From Bombardia bombarda (Eukaryota > Ascomycota > Sordariomycetes > Sordariales > Lasiosphaeriaceae): a stretch of DNA of 64,000 nt. Positions 11,441-21,956 of the stretch are shown here, one piece after another (position 1 is the stretch's first letter; the number at the start of each line of letters is the position of its first letter). The stretch lies in assembly GCA_030512295.1 (NCBI GenBank), contig JAULSR010000012.1, positions 1-64,000 of the forward strand. Direction: 5' to 3'. Below the pieces are notes generated by a model. It was not told where the DNA came from, made no database searches, and saw nothing but the letters and a program-made list of their open reading frames with translations. Position numbers and translations under genes: made by a program.

Positions 11441-11474
11441 AAGCGACCCGCGCATACAAGCGACCCGCGCACTT
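11441..11474 (+). repeat. 17-bp direct repeat in a GC island
   Basis: Two copies of aagcgacccgcgca plus three bases lie back to back in AT-rich DNA, followed by ACCGCGTCGCAATCTC. The island may be the end of a decayed DNA transposon. A loosely similar word (aagcggcccggcgaatag) occurs at about 20040. Confidence 0.6.
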
Positions 11475-12340
11475 TTAAACCGCGTCGCAATCTCTTAACT
11501 CAATTACTCTATAACAATACAAGAAAATTAATTGCATTTAATTATATTCTTTTCTTCTAAAGTTTTTTTAACCTTTTAATAAGTTTATATATTATGCCTA
11601 GTTTTGCCGCACTTTCTATAGCGTTATAAGCCCGACGGCCTAGCCTATATAACATCCTTTTTTATCAACCTTTTATTTAATTAAATTAAGCGTATCTTTT
11701 ATAATAAATACTTCTTTAATTTATATGCGTATTTTTTTAACTTTCCGACGCTTTATAAAAAACTTTATTAATTTTACGAAATGTCTAAACCTCCTCCTAT
11801 AAAAGGGTCATCTTGTAAATAATTAGCTTTATACTTTTTATTAATTATTTTATAATTAAAAAAATATTAATTAAAAAGTTTTTTTTATTTTTAATAATAT
11901 AGTATTATATATATTTTAATTATAAAACAGCTTTAAAAAAGTTATATAATATTTAAAAAATTTATAAGCCGGCTTCCGAAAAAGGTAATTTAATTAATAT
12001 TAACGTTTATAATTTAATATTAAACTTTAATAAAATAATTTAAAAGTTATATAGCATTAAATTAACTTTTTAAAAACTAGCTTAAATATTTTTATCCGTT
12101 ATAATATTAAAATAAATAGCTTTAAATGTAAAAAAAAACTTAATTTTAATAATATAATTAATATAAACTTTAATAAAAGCCTTTAATTCTCGGCCGTATA
12201 TTCGCTTTAATATATTAAAATAACTAATATTTAAAAGCTAAATAATATATAAAAAATATATAAAAAAATAAAAAATAATAATATTTTTTTTCTTATAAAA
12301 CTCTTTAAACTAAGCTAATAAATAACTTTTATAACCGTTT

Positions 12341-12592
12341 TATTAGATTTATAATTAATTAGAAGCATATAGCCGTTAGGCTGTGATGGCTGTGATTAGT
12401 CGATAGGATGCAAAACAATGGGAAGCTGGTTACGTGTCCTAGGAACCCCTTTAAAACCACCCACTTTCTATCCCCGTAATTCGTAATTCTTTTACATAAA
12501 CAAGCAAATTAATATAATAATAACAACCCCTAACTAACTTGTTCTTTACTATTACTATAATAACTAGTACGAATGACCTTGTTATTTTAACA
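12341..12592 (+). repeat. Solo LTR (family B) with 5-bp target duplication
   Basis: This 252-bp segment begins TATTAGATTTATAATT (an RIP-altered form of TGTCGGATTTACGATT, seen in the second copy) and ends TTTTAACA. It is flanked on both sides by CGTTT (12336-12340 and 12593-12597). TG...CA ends plus a 5-bp duplication identify a solo LTR left by recombination between the LTRs of an inserted retrotransposon. The second copy lies inverted at 15780-16040. Confidence 0.85.
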
Positions 12593-13335
12593 CGTTTAAA
12601 ATAATTATTTAATATATATTTATTTATTAGCTAATAATATACTTATTAAAATATTAAACTTAATTTAAAGCTATATTATTATTTATTTAATTATTTATTA
12701 AAATCTTAATTATTTAAAAGAAAAGAAAGTTACATTTAATATATTAAAAAATAAAATAATTAATACCTTATATAATTAAAAATAATAATAATATAAACTT
12801 ATCGTTATTTATATATTTAATCGTTATTGTTTATTCTTAATTATTAAATTAAAATTACTTACCTCAGCCGCGTCGATTTATATATATAATAATTATATTA
12901 CTATAAATAACCCTTATTATAAAGCTTATCTTATTGAAATTATAAAAGTCGTAATTTTAAATATTATATTTCGCTTGTATATTAATTATAAGTCGGAACT
13001 ATGTGTTTATTAAATTAAAATTTTTATAAAAAACTTTTTAAAAAATATACGTATATAAAAAACGCGTTTTAAGCTTAGAATAGCGCTATATAAAGTTATA
13101 TAGCTATTACTTACTAACTAGCTTCGCGTTATATATTTTATAAAAAAAATTAGCTATATCTTACATATTATTAATCTAAGGCGGAAATCCTCGCGTATTT
13201 AAATTAAATATATATTATAAAAAAGTCTTTTCTTTAATTAAAGTTAAATTATGCTAAGTATTACGTTTATTAGCCTTTAAAATATAGCTTTTTATTCGAT
13301 CGCGGAAGGTAGTTTTAAAAACGTTATACGTTTTT

Positions 13336-13553
13336 TATAACGGGCTAAACCTTGGGTGCACTCTGTGATAATTGTGGTTGCACGCCGGAACTAACTATCC
13401 GGATACCCAAGCTAGGGTTTTATCCTTAGGAAAGTTAACTAAGGTGCTAACTAAGATGCTAACTAAGGAGCTGTCACGTGCTAGTGCCTTGGCGCCAAGG
13501 CGCTAGTACCCCACGAATTATTCTACGCCTAAGAGCGGGCTAGGCCCGTAATA
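13336..13553 (-). repeat. LTR of family A, downstream (3') copy
   Basis: This 218-bp copy matches 17716-17933 in direct orientation. Its ends read (T)ATAACGGGCT and AGGCCCGTAATA, RIP-altered forms of TG...CA ends. It contains a 12-bp tandem motif (GTGCTAACTAAG, ATGCTAACTAAG) and the perfect palindrome GCCTTGGCGCCAAGGC. The stretch around the palindrome is unchanged between copies, while the flanks carry many transitions. Confidence 0.8.
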
Positions 13554-15779
13554 CTACCCCCTGTCGGAAAAATAAATCTTTTTATTAATATAATCCCGAA
13601 GTTTATCCCGTTTTTCGAAGTTTACCCCGTCTTTTTTTATCGGTTATTTAAGTTTATCGTTTTCGGTAATCCGCCTTCTTTTTAAATTAAGGCGGGGGGT
13701 CGTATTCTAGATGTTTATCGTAAAATTTATATATAAAATTAAATACTTCGTCATTATTATTATTAGGTTATAGCTTTAAGTCGTTCCGTAGTTATTAAAT
13801 TAGTTCGTCGTGATTTTTCTATTTAACGAAGTATTATTAACGCCCGTTTTCCGTTTTACCGTAATCGAAGATATTTTTGTATTTTTAATAGTATTTTTAT
13901 TATTTATTAATATGGGATATAATTTTTTCGTTATTTATTTGTACGTTTTTTTATATTTACTTTTAATCCTAAAATACCGTCGCTAGGGTATAATTTAATA
14001 AATTATATATAAAAAAAGTTATTAATTTTAATATTATTAAATAAATTTAAAATAATTATATATAATAATATTTTTAAAACTTTAAATGGTCCTTTTTATT
14101 TTAATATAAATTTATTTAATGGTTTTTTTATATTAAAATTTTTAACGTTTAATATAATTAATTAGCTAATTTTATATTTAAAAGCGTTATTTTTTAATAT
14201 ATTAATATTAACCTTATAATAATTTTAAATTTATTTTAAAAAAACAATAATTTTATTTTATATTACGTAGAATTATTTAATAAATTCGATAACGCGGAGG
14301 AACTTTTTTTTTTAAACTTTTATAAGTTTAAAGTCCGGGTTTTTATAAAGTTTAATGCTTATTTTTAAATAAAAACTATAATTAATAAAAAAAAAAGATA
14401 TGCCGGTTATTTTTAAAAATACGTTATTATTTATAAACTTTATTAAAAAAAGTTAATTTATTTAATTATTTTACGCTTAATTAATATAAGTTTATAAATA
14501 TTATTTTATTTTTATATTTAATTGTTCGGTTTAATTATTAATTTCGGGGTAAAAAGCGGAAAAGGGGCATAAAATAATACCGAACTTTTTTAAAAGTGTT
14601 TTTTAAAAAATAAATATAAATTAAATGCTTTTATCGGAAATAATTATATTAAAATATTTATAAAATAAATAAACTCGTTTAAGGAATTGTTTAATTAATT
14701 TTAAAGCGTTAAAAATAATTATAAGTATATAATATTTTATTTTAATAAATTTATTTATAATTATTAAAATATATTTATAAGTTTTATTAGCTTTAATATA
14801 TATAAGAAGGGGGGTAATGTAATTAATAGAAATATTTTTTTATAAAGCTAATAAAATTAATAATAGTTTTAAATATCCTTTAAATAATAATTTTAGAGTT
14901 TTTATTTTATTATATAATAAATAAGCGTTATAATAAGTTTAAATAATAATAATTATATTTAATTAATAATAAATATAGTTTATAAAATTAATTATTTTAA
15001 TCTTTTTAATATAAAAATTAAATTTTTAATTTATATAATTCGTTCGAATTCCATTATAATAAATATATTAATTTATATTTTTTTTTAATTTTATTATAAA
15101 AAGGAAATTCTATATATTAAATAGTTTAATATTTTAATTGTTTATTAAATTTAAGTTAATTATTATAAGCTTATTTTAAATAAAATATTAAAAAGTTATT
15201 AAAAGCTTTTTTTTTATGCCGGCGATTATTTTAACCGGTAAAAGTATTTTTTCTCTTCTTTAAATAGCTTTTTTTATTTTATAAGGTTCGATAAATTACT
15301 TTAATTCTCCTTTATTAAAAACTTTTTCTATTATTATTTAATAAAATATTTTCTTTTATTCGTTAACTATTGATATTATTATATATTATTATTATTAAGC
15401 GGTAACTTTTATTTTAATAATCTTTTTTAAAACGTAAAGGAGTTTTAAAAATAAATAATAATTATTATATTTATTAATAAAAATTAAAAACTTCTCGCTT
15501 TATATTATATAAAAATTATATAATTTTAATTATAAAAAGCCGAAAATTAAAAGGTGATTTTTATTTAAATCGATAATTAATATTTATATATATTCCTTAT
15601 AATAGTTAATTTTAAATATAAACTTTATATAATTTATAAATTAAACTTTTTTTACTCCGTTTATTAATTTTAATAGTTTTAATTTTATAAATTTATATAA
15701 GGGTAATTATAAATCGTATATTAAAATAATATTTATAAATACTTTTCCGTTATATTTTAAATTTATTAAAATTAGGATT

Positions 15780-16040
15780 TGTTAAAATGACAAGGTCATT
15801 CGTACTAGTCACTATAGTAACAGTAGAGAACGGGTTGGTTAGGGGTTGTTGTTGTTATATTGATCTGCTTGTCTATGTAAAAGGATCACGAACTACGGGG
15901 ACAGGAAGTGGGTGGTGTTTGGAGGGGTTCCTGGGACACGTGATTAATCCCCACTGTTTTGCACACCTTTCATCCTGTCGACCAATCACAGCCGTCACAG
16001 CCTGACGGCTATATGCCTCTGATTAATCGTAAATCCGACA
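15780..16040 (-). repeat. Inverted LTR copy (family B), less decayed
   Basis: Read on the minus strand it starts TGTCGGATTTACGATT and ends GTCATTTTAACA (261 bp). It is homologous to the solo LTR at 12341-12592 and keeps more G and C. Outer flanks do not match as a 5-bp duplication, so this is not a simple solo LTR. It sits inside the family A element. Confidence 0.8.
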
Positions 16041-17715
16041 ATAATTAATTGTATTAAAGTTTATTAATTTACCCGTTTTTAAGTTTATAATAATTAAAAA
16101 TAAAAACTTTTAATAATTATTAATTATTTAAGTTTTATTAATTCTATTAATAATTTTTAATTTCTTTTTATTAGCTATTAAACTAGCGAAATAATCATAC
16201 TATTCTTTATAATCTTTATCGCCCGGGGGATTAAAATTATAGTTTAAAAATTTATATATTTCCGTTAAAACCTTTTACGTAAAATAAATAATTTTATTAA
16301 ATAAGTTTATATTTATAATATTAATTAAAGTATTAAATTTTTAAAAAAAAGCAATAAATTTAAAAAACTCGTTTAATTAAATAAATTAACCGAATTTTAT
16401 TTATATTTTTATAGCTATATTAGCGTTTATAAAACAATTAATAAATATTTAAAAAAAAACCGTTATCGTTTTTTACTATTAAAAAATTAAAAAATATTTA
16501 TTAATTTTAATATTAATTATTTTTTTATAAATATTAATTATTACTTTACTTTTTAAATAAATATTTATAAAAATAAGTTTAATATATTCGTTAAAAAAAT
16601 AATATAAATTAAAAGCAAAATAATTTAAAATTTTTATTCTTTTAATTTTTGAAAGCAAACTAATTCTTTATAATATTTTTATTTTTTTTTATAAAAGCTT
16701 TAAATTTTAAAAGCAAATATTATTAAAAGGAATAAAAAACTAGAATATTAAAAACGGGAGTTTTTTTACCGCGGAGGTTATTGTTTTTAATAATTAATCC
16801 ATTACGTTTAATTTAAATTTAATTAATTTAAGTTTAAATATTATTAACTTAAATTATAAAGTTTTTTAAATTCTTTTAATAAATATTATTTTCGGTTATA
16901 ACCTTTTAATAAATAGTTTATAATTTATTACTTTTTTAATAAAATTAATAATATTAATTCGTAATATTATAAAAAAAATTTAAATTTATTAATTTATAAA
17001 AAATATTTATTTTTTTAATTAATAAAAGTATTTTTTTAGCCGATAATAATTCCTATAATGATATTAGTTTAAATAAAAATACTTTAAAAAGTTTTAAAAT
17101 TTATATTATTCTCGTTTTTTTTAAATAATTTAATAATTTTTATAATAAGTTTAGGAAAAAACTAATTAATAAATAAATAATTTATATTATTATTTATACC
17201 ATTTAAAGCTTAAGTAAAATAAAAAAGGCTAACTTTTTTAAAATATTTCATAAAAGTTATTTTTTAAATTACTTAAAAAAGGGGATTTATAATTAGAAGG
17301 TTTATAAGCAGAATAAAAATAGCTATAATAAGCTGGTTTAGCTTAATTAATATAAATATAAATATTAAAATATTTGTTTTATTAAAAAGGTTAATTATAG
17401 TTATTAATTTAAATTATAATTATAATTTTAAAAATACTAATAATACTTAATTAAATGCTTTAATTAGTTAAAGATTTTAATAGTAAATAAATCGTTTTAA
17501 TTATTAAGTTTAAAAATATAACACGCTAATAAAACGCCCGAACTAATCTTTTAAAAAAGCTTTAATATATTACGCTATATGTAAATACTTCGCGACCGTT
17601 CGGTCGGCGAAAATATAAAAAAAATCTTATAATAGCACAAAAAAAAAGCTTTTTAATAATCTTGGAAAGATTATAAGAAAATAATTACGCGTAGTATAAT
17701 TAAGGTGTAACCAAC

Positions 17716-17933
17716 TATAACGGGCTAAACCTTAAGTGTATTCTATAATAATTATAGTTATACGCCGGAACTAACTATCCGGGTACCTAAGCTAGGGTTT
17801 TATCCTTAAGAAAGCTAACTAAAGTGCTAACTAAGATGCTAACTAAGGAGCTGTCACGTGCTAGTGCCTTGGCGCCAAGGCGCTAGTACCCTACGAACTA
17901 GTCTACGCTTAGGAGCAGGCTAAGCCCGTGATA
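17716..17933 (-). repeat. LTR of family A, upstream (5') copy
   Basis: This is the direct partner of 13336-13553. It shares the tandem GCTAACTAAG motif, the palindrome and the CCCGT(G/A)ATA end. On the minus strand the bases just inside it (GTTGGTTACACC) would be the primer-binding region. I could not match them to a tRNA with confidence. Confidence 0.8.
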
Positions 17934-18060
17934 AATTACTTTAATTATTTAATACTTATTAATTAAAGTTTAATTATTTTATTTATTAAATTATTAAATT
18001 ATATAAGGTTTAATCTTTACAAAGCTTATATTTATAAATTAATTAATAATTAATATATAA

Positions 18061-18204
18061 TAATATTACGTAGCTTTATATAAAGGTTACGTAAGCTTAT
18101 AACTTAAACTTTAAAAAAGTGGATTTTTTTAATAATTATAAAAGCGGGCTTTTTTAATTAAGCCTTAAACTAGTTAGCGGGAATTAGTGTGGGGAGAGGT
18201 AGCG
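18061..18204 (-). repeat. Right arm of the 7-kb-spaced inverted repeat
   Basis: This is the reverse complement of 11075-11217. It keeps AAGCTTACGTAAC, AAATCCACTTTTTTAAA and the outer GGGAATTAGTGTGGGG. It carries more A and T than the left arm, consistent with stronger RIP inside the block. Confidence 0.75.
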
Positions 18205-18419
18205 AATATTAAAAAAGCGCTCGCGTAATAATTAATTTAAGCACTTAAGATTATATTCGCTAATATTTTATTAAATTATTTAAAATACTATTATAGAAAA
18301 CCCCGAATATTTCTTAATAGCCTTAAGTAGCCCTAAACTTTCATTAGTTAATAGTGTTACTTTTAATTATTTATCGGTTAAGTAATAAAGTTATTATAAA
18401 TAATAATATAACGGTCGAC

Positions 18420-20040
18420 ACTTAAGCCCCTCGCGGTACAAATAATCGCGCCTCGTACTTACTAGCGTATAACGTTTAATATACCTATTCCGGCTACCTT
18501 TTATTCCAGCTATAAAAAGTTATCCCTGCTTAGCAATAATAATATAATCCTTTATAACCGTTAAAGCTTTTAAATCACTTTTTAATATCTTATCCTTTTT
18601 AATAAAATTATTATTAATATCGCTACTTTTTATTTAAGCTTTCCGAATAACTTAAATATTAATAAATTTAATATTTAAGCTTAATTTAATTTTTTTCCTT
18701 TTTTTTAGCTTTAGCGTTTTAATTTTAGCCTTTAAAGATTTAATCTTTTCCTTCTAAGCTATTAAACGATAATCTTTCTTATTAAATCCTTTAATAATCT
18801 TCTAAATAAATTGCCGGGTATTTTTTTTATAAGTATTATAATAATTCTTTATAGCGTTAAATACTTGCTTAAAATCCTTATTTTACTTTAAGGTATTTAT
18901 AATGATAAATAACCTCTTAGCTTTAAAAATAAAAAGTGTTTTTATTTTTAATATTATAAAGTTATTTAAAAACTAAAAGGAAGTTTTTTAATTTATTTTA
19001 CTATTTTTTATTAAAAAAAAGTTGTTTAAAAGTTTAAATACTTATATTAGCTATAATTTTATTACTTTTTAATTTATTATAATATTTAATATTATAAATG
19101 CTTCGGTCTTAGCTTTATAATAATATTCGAAAATTTTTTATTTATTAAAAAAGTTTAAATCGGTTAAATAATTGAAATATCTTAAATACTAATAATATAC
19201 CTATTTAAAAATAAAAAAAATTAATAAATTTAATAATTAAAAAATATAAAACGTATAAAGAAATAAATAAAAAAGATAAATATTATTTTTATAACATTCC
19301 CATATAAAATTATTTGTTTAATAACTTTTATAACTATTAAATATTAATAACTTTTTTTTAAGTTTCTTAAACGTAATAAAAGGAAGGAAAAACTTTTTAA
19401 ATTATTCGAATATAACCTTATTTAATATCTACCTATTCTTTATTAATATAAACTCCTAGCTTTTAAATAGCTTTAAATCTTTAAAATATTATTAAAAAAA
19501 ATAATAGTTAATAATTAAAATATATTCAATAAATAAAATCTATACTTTAAAACTAAATGTTTTTTATTAAATTATACGCTTTTTTAAAAAATTAAATACT
19601 AAGCCGTTATTTTTTATACCTTTTATAATTTTAGCTTTATTTATATTATATTTATTAATAAATTTAATAGTTTAAATAATAAAATTAATTAAATATTAAA
19701 ACTAAATAATAATTATTTTAAATATAATATTATTAATATATTAAAAATTAATTAAATAGTTACATTTAGTTTTAATTTTTAAATGCCTCTTAATAAAATT
19801 ATTAACTTATAACTTTTTTAATTTCTCTTTTTTATTTATAATATTAAATACGTAGTTATTAAATTTACGAATTTAAACGTATATAATAAAAAAACTAAAA
19901 ACTTTTTAAATTATAACTTAAATAATTAAATATTTCTCTTAAATTAAAGAAAAACGTTACTAACTTTAAACAACTATTTAATATAATTCAAAGCTATTAA
20001 TATAATCCTAAAGGATAGTCCTAAAAATACTCTAATTAAA
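18420..20040 (-). pseudogene. Decayed DNA transposase-like frame
   Basis: On the minus strand, around 18900-18560, one frame stays protein-like when RIP-type TAG/TAA stops are ignored. It has a basic segment (YYNTYKKNTRQFI), a lysine-rich coiled-coil-like stretch (KEKIKSLKAKIKTLKLKK) and then KLSLNIKFINI. A C-terminal coiled coil followed by a basic tail resembles fungal pogo/Fot1-class transposases. I could not find the DDE residues or a helix-turn-helix in the more decayed upstream part. Both the extent and the class are tentative. Confidence 0.35.
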
Positions 20041-20546
20041 AGCGGCCCGGCGAATAGATTAACCCCTAGTAATAATATAAAAGGCTTATTTAAGGTCGTA
20101 ATCGGTATATCGAGCTATTGTTATATGAACAAGCGATTCTGAAAATTTGGTGGTGATCGGAGTAAAATTGGTGGAGGAGTTGTACGTTGAAATGGCGGTG
20201 TAAGTATGCAGGGTGGCCGGATTTATGTGGCCGGAATGGGGGGTGGCCGGAATGGGTATACCAGACGTTAAGTTCTCCCCAAAACCAAACACCGAATCCC
20301 TCTCTGCGACACCAATCTCTCTTCCCTACAACCAACTCTCTTTCTTACGCCCAACTCTCTTCTCGACCCCAAATCTCCTCCCGACATCGAGTATGACCAC
20401 GATACCAATTCTTGCTCGGCATACATAAAACGGAAGACACTACCCTCGGAACACTCAAAAATACCGAGAGGAACACGACAAACATTAATCTCGCATCACG
20501 AATACCAAGAGGAACACAACAAAGATCAATCTCGCATCACGACAAA

Positions 20547-21717
20547 ATGAGTCGCCATTCAGACAGACACTACAGGTGGCCCTCCCAGCACCGCGACGGG
20601 CCCCTCCCAACCGGTACCCAAGTTTGCGCGCAAATACGAACTTGATGAGGGTCTCTGCGTCGAAGACCCGAATCTTTACCAACCTGGTGGATTCCACCCA
20701 GTGAAGATTGGCGATCGCCTTGGAGTCCATCGCGAACTCCGCGTGGTGTTGAAGCTCGGCTTTGGCGGATATGCCACCGTCTGGCTCTGCGAAGACGCCC
20801 TGGAAAAGAAGTGGCGGGCACTCAAGATCATCGCCGCCCACGCCTCTAACCGAAGGAGTTGTCCCGAACTCCAGGCCATTGAGTTCCTCGGCCAGTTCGA
20901 CCGCTCAGTGCTCGACGCACATCACATTGGGTCGCCAATTCGCCACTTCACCCACGAGGGACCGAACGGTCGCCATCTATGTGTCGTTCTGCCATTCCTT
21001 GGGCCAAGCATAGATATCGCCCAAGCATACGCCATGGCAGTGGAATATGCTCTACCAAGATTGGGCTCTTAGACTTTGGTGTCTCTTACGATATCTCCAC
21101 ACCGCCTAAAAGCACCGGGATTCCTTTAAGTCACCGGCCACCCGAGGATCTGTTTCGCAACCCACGACTGGGTTTTGGTAGCGATATCTGGGCACTAGTT
21201 TGCACAATATATAGTATGCAAGTTGGCTCTTCTCCCATTGCCTTCGGAGACGAAGTATTGACACGGGATCTCGGTGTGATAATGGAGGACATCATGGGCC
21301 CGATGCCGCAGCCATATCGGTCCATAGCGGGAAAGATGGGGATGACATTGACCAAGAACACCCATGCGACCACGGCGGAGCAAGATGCCATCGGTAGTAA
21401 GGAGGGCGGACAAGAGAAAGAACTCTCTAAATATCTTGTGTGGAAGCTACAGATTGGTCTCCTCATGTCTATCACTCCTACCCAAGCCGAAGACATTGTC
21501 CAACAGGCTTCTACCGCAAGCGAGCTGTTGCCCAGGTACGAAAGAGACATGAAAGCTTCTCGATCTCCCAGGATGCGTCTTCGCTATAAGTTGGACCAGA
21601 ATGAACAGGAACGGTTCCTAGATCTCGTCAAGAGAGAGCCGACCGCGTACTGGTGATATTCTCAATCATCCTTGGTTTGAGGGTCGGAACAAAAACAAGA
21701 AGGCTGCGAGAATGTGA
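20547..21717 (+). pseudogene. SRPK-like protein kinase, broken copy 2
   Basis: This plus-strand relative of 3204-4935 begins just outside the AT-rich block. Readable pieces are YQPGGFHPVKIGD, a glycine loop LGFGGYATVW, ALKIIAA, then KIGLLDFGVSYDIS, SDIWALVCTI, and a C-lobe ending GDILNHPWFEGRNKNKKAA. Three lesions are visible. The frame changes near 20570 before the kinase fold. A deletion near 21040 removes about 90 codons including the whole catalytic loop and shifts the frame. A small deletion with frameshift near 21627 removes about 8 residues of the C-lobe. Without the catalytic Asp-containing loop it cannot be an active kinase. Orientation is opposite to copy 1, so the two dead copies face away from the transposon block. 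The 5' sequence is also related. Confidence 0.75.
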
Positions 21718-21956
21718 TGCCTTACGGCAATGTACGTCATTATCAGATATCCGTGATCATTTAAGCTTTCTTTCCGTATGGAATGCTGTCTTTCCCGGGC
21801 ATCTACTTACCTGTTGGCATCTGCGAGACAGCAGCAAGATACCTCCCCATCAGCTTGACTTTCTTACAACCGCCTCTCTATTTTAATCACACACGTCGGC
21901 ATATCCAACTGCATACCTTACCAATCTCCCCTAAAACAACACCCCAAAGCACTCCA
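21718..21956. other. Short intergenic spacer
   Basis: This lies between kinase copy 2 and the 3' end of the Zn2Cys6 gene. Nothing supported. Confidence 0.4.

Larger units (their letters stand above)
13336..17933 (-). mobile_element. Decayed Ty3/gypsy LTR retrotransposon (family A)
   Basis: Direct repeats of equal length (218 bp, listed separately) bound about 4.2 kb of AT-rich sequence. Polarity is minus. Next to the left repeat the minus strand reads AGGGGGTAG, a short polypurine tract, followed by the LTR start TATTACGGGCC. Further upstream (about 14110-13620, minus) one frame with RIP-type stops still shows an integrase tail: KGPFKVLKI, NIKINNFFYI, IKLYPSDG, then NYIPY and GKRALIILR, resembling a chromodomain region. 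No equal 5-bp flanks are visible (ttttt versus aatta). A minus-oriented LTR of family B lies inside, so the locus is nested or rearranged. It cannot encode a functional product. Confidence 0.7.
11130..20090. other. A+T-rich, RIP-decayed transposon block
   Basis: Composition changes abruptly near 11130 and recovers near 20090. Between these points the sequence is mostly A and T, with long runs of stops in all frames and a few GC islands (about 11.44, 12.38, 13.35, 15.80 and 17.72 kb). The islands are repeat copies. Where two copies can be compared, nearly all differences are C-to-T or G-to-A, as expected of repeat-induced point mutation followed by drift. No intact gene of the organism is visible inside. 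Only the mobile-element relics listed separately can be supported. Confidence 0.9.

Noticed and set aside
12341..16040. DNA transposon with 250-bp terminal inverted repeats
   Set aside because: The left copy has TG...CA-type ends and its own CGTTT target duplication, which identifies a solo LTR. The inverted pair is two LTR copies.
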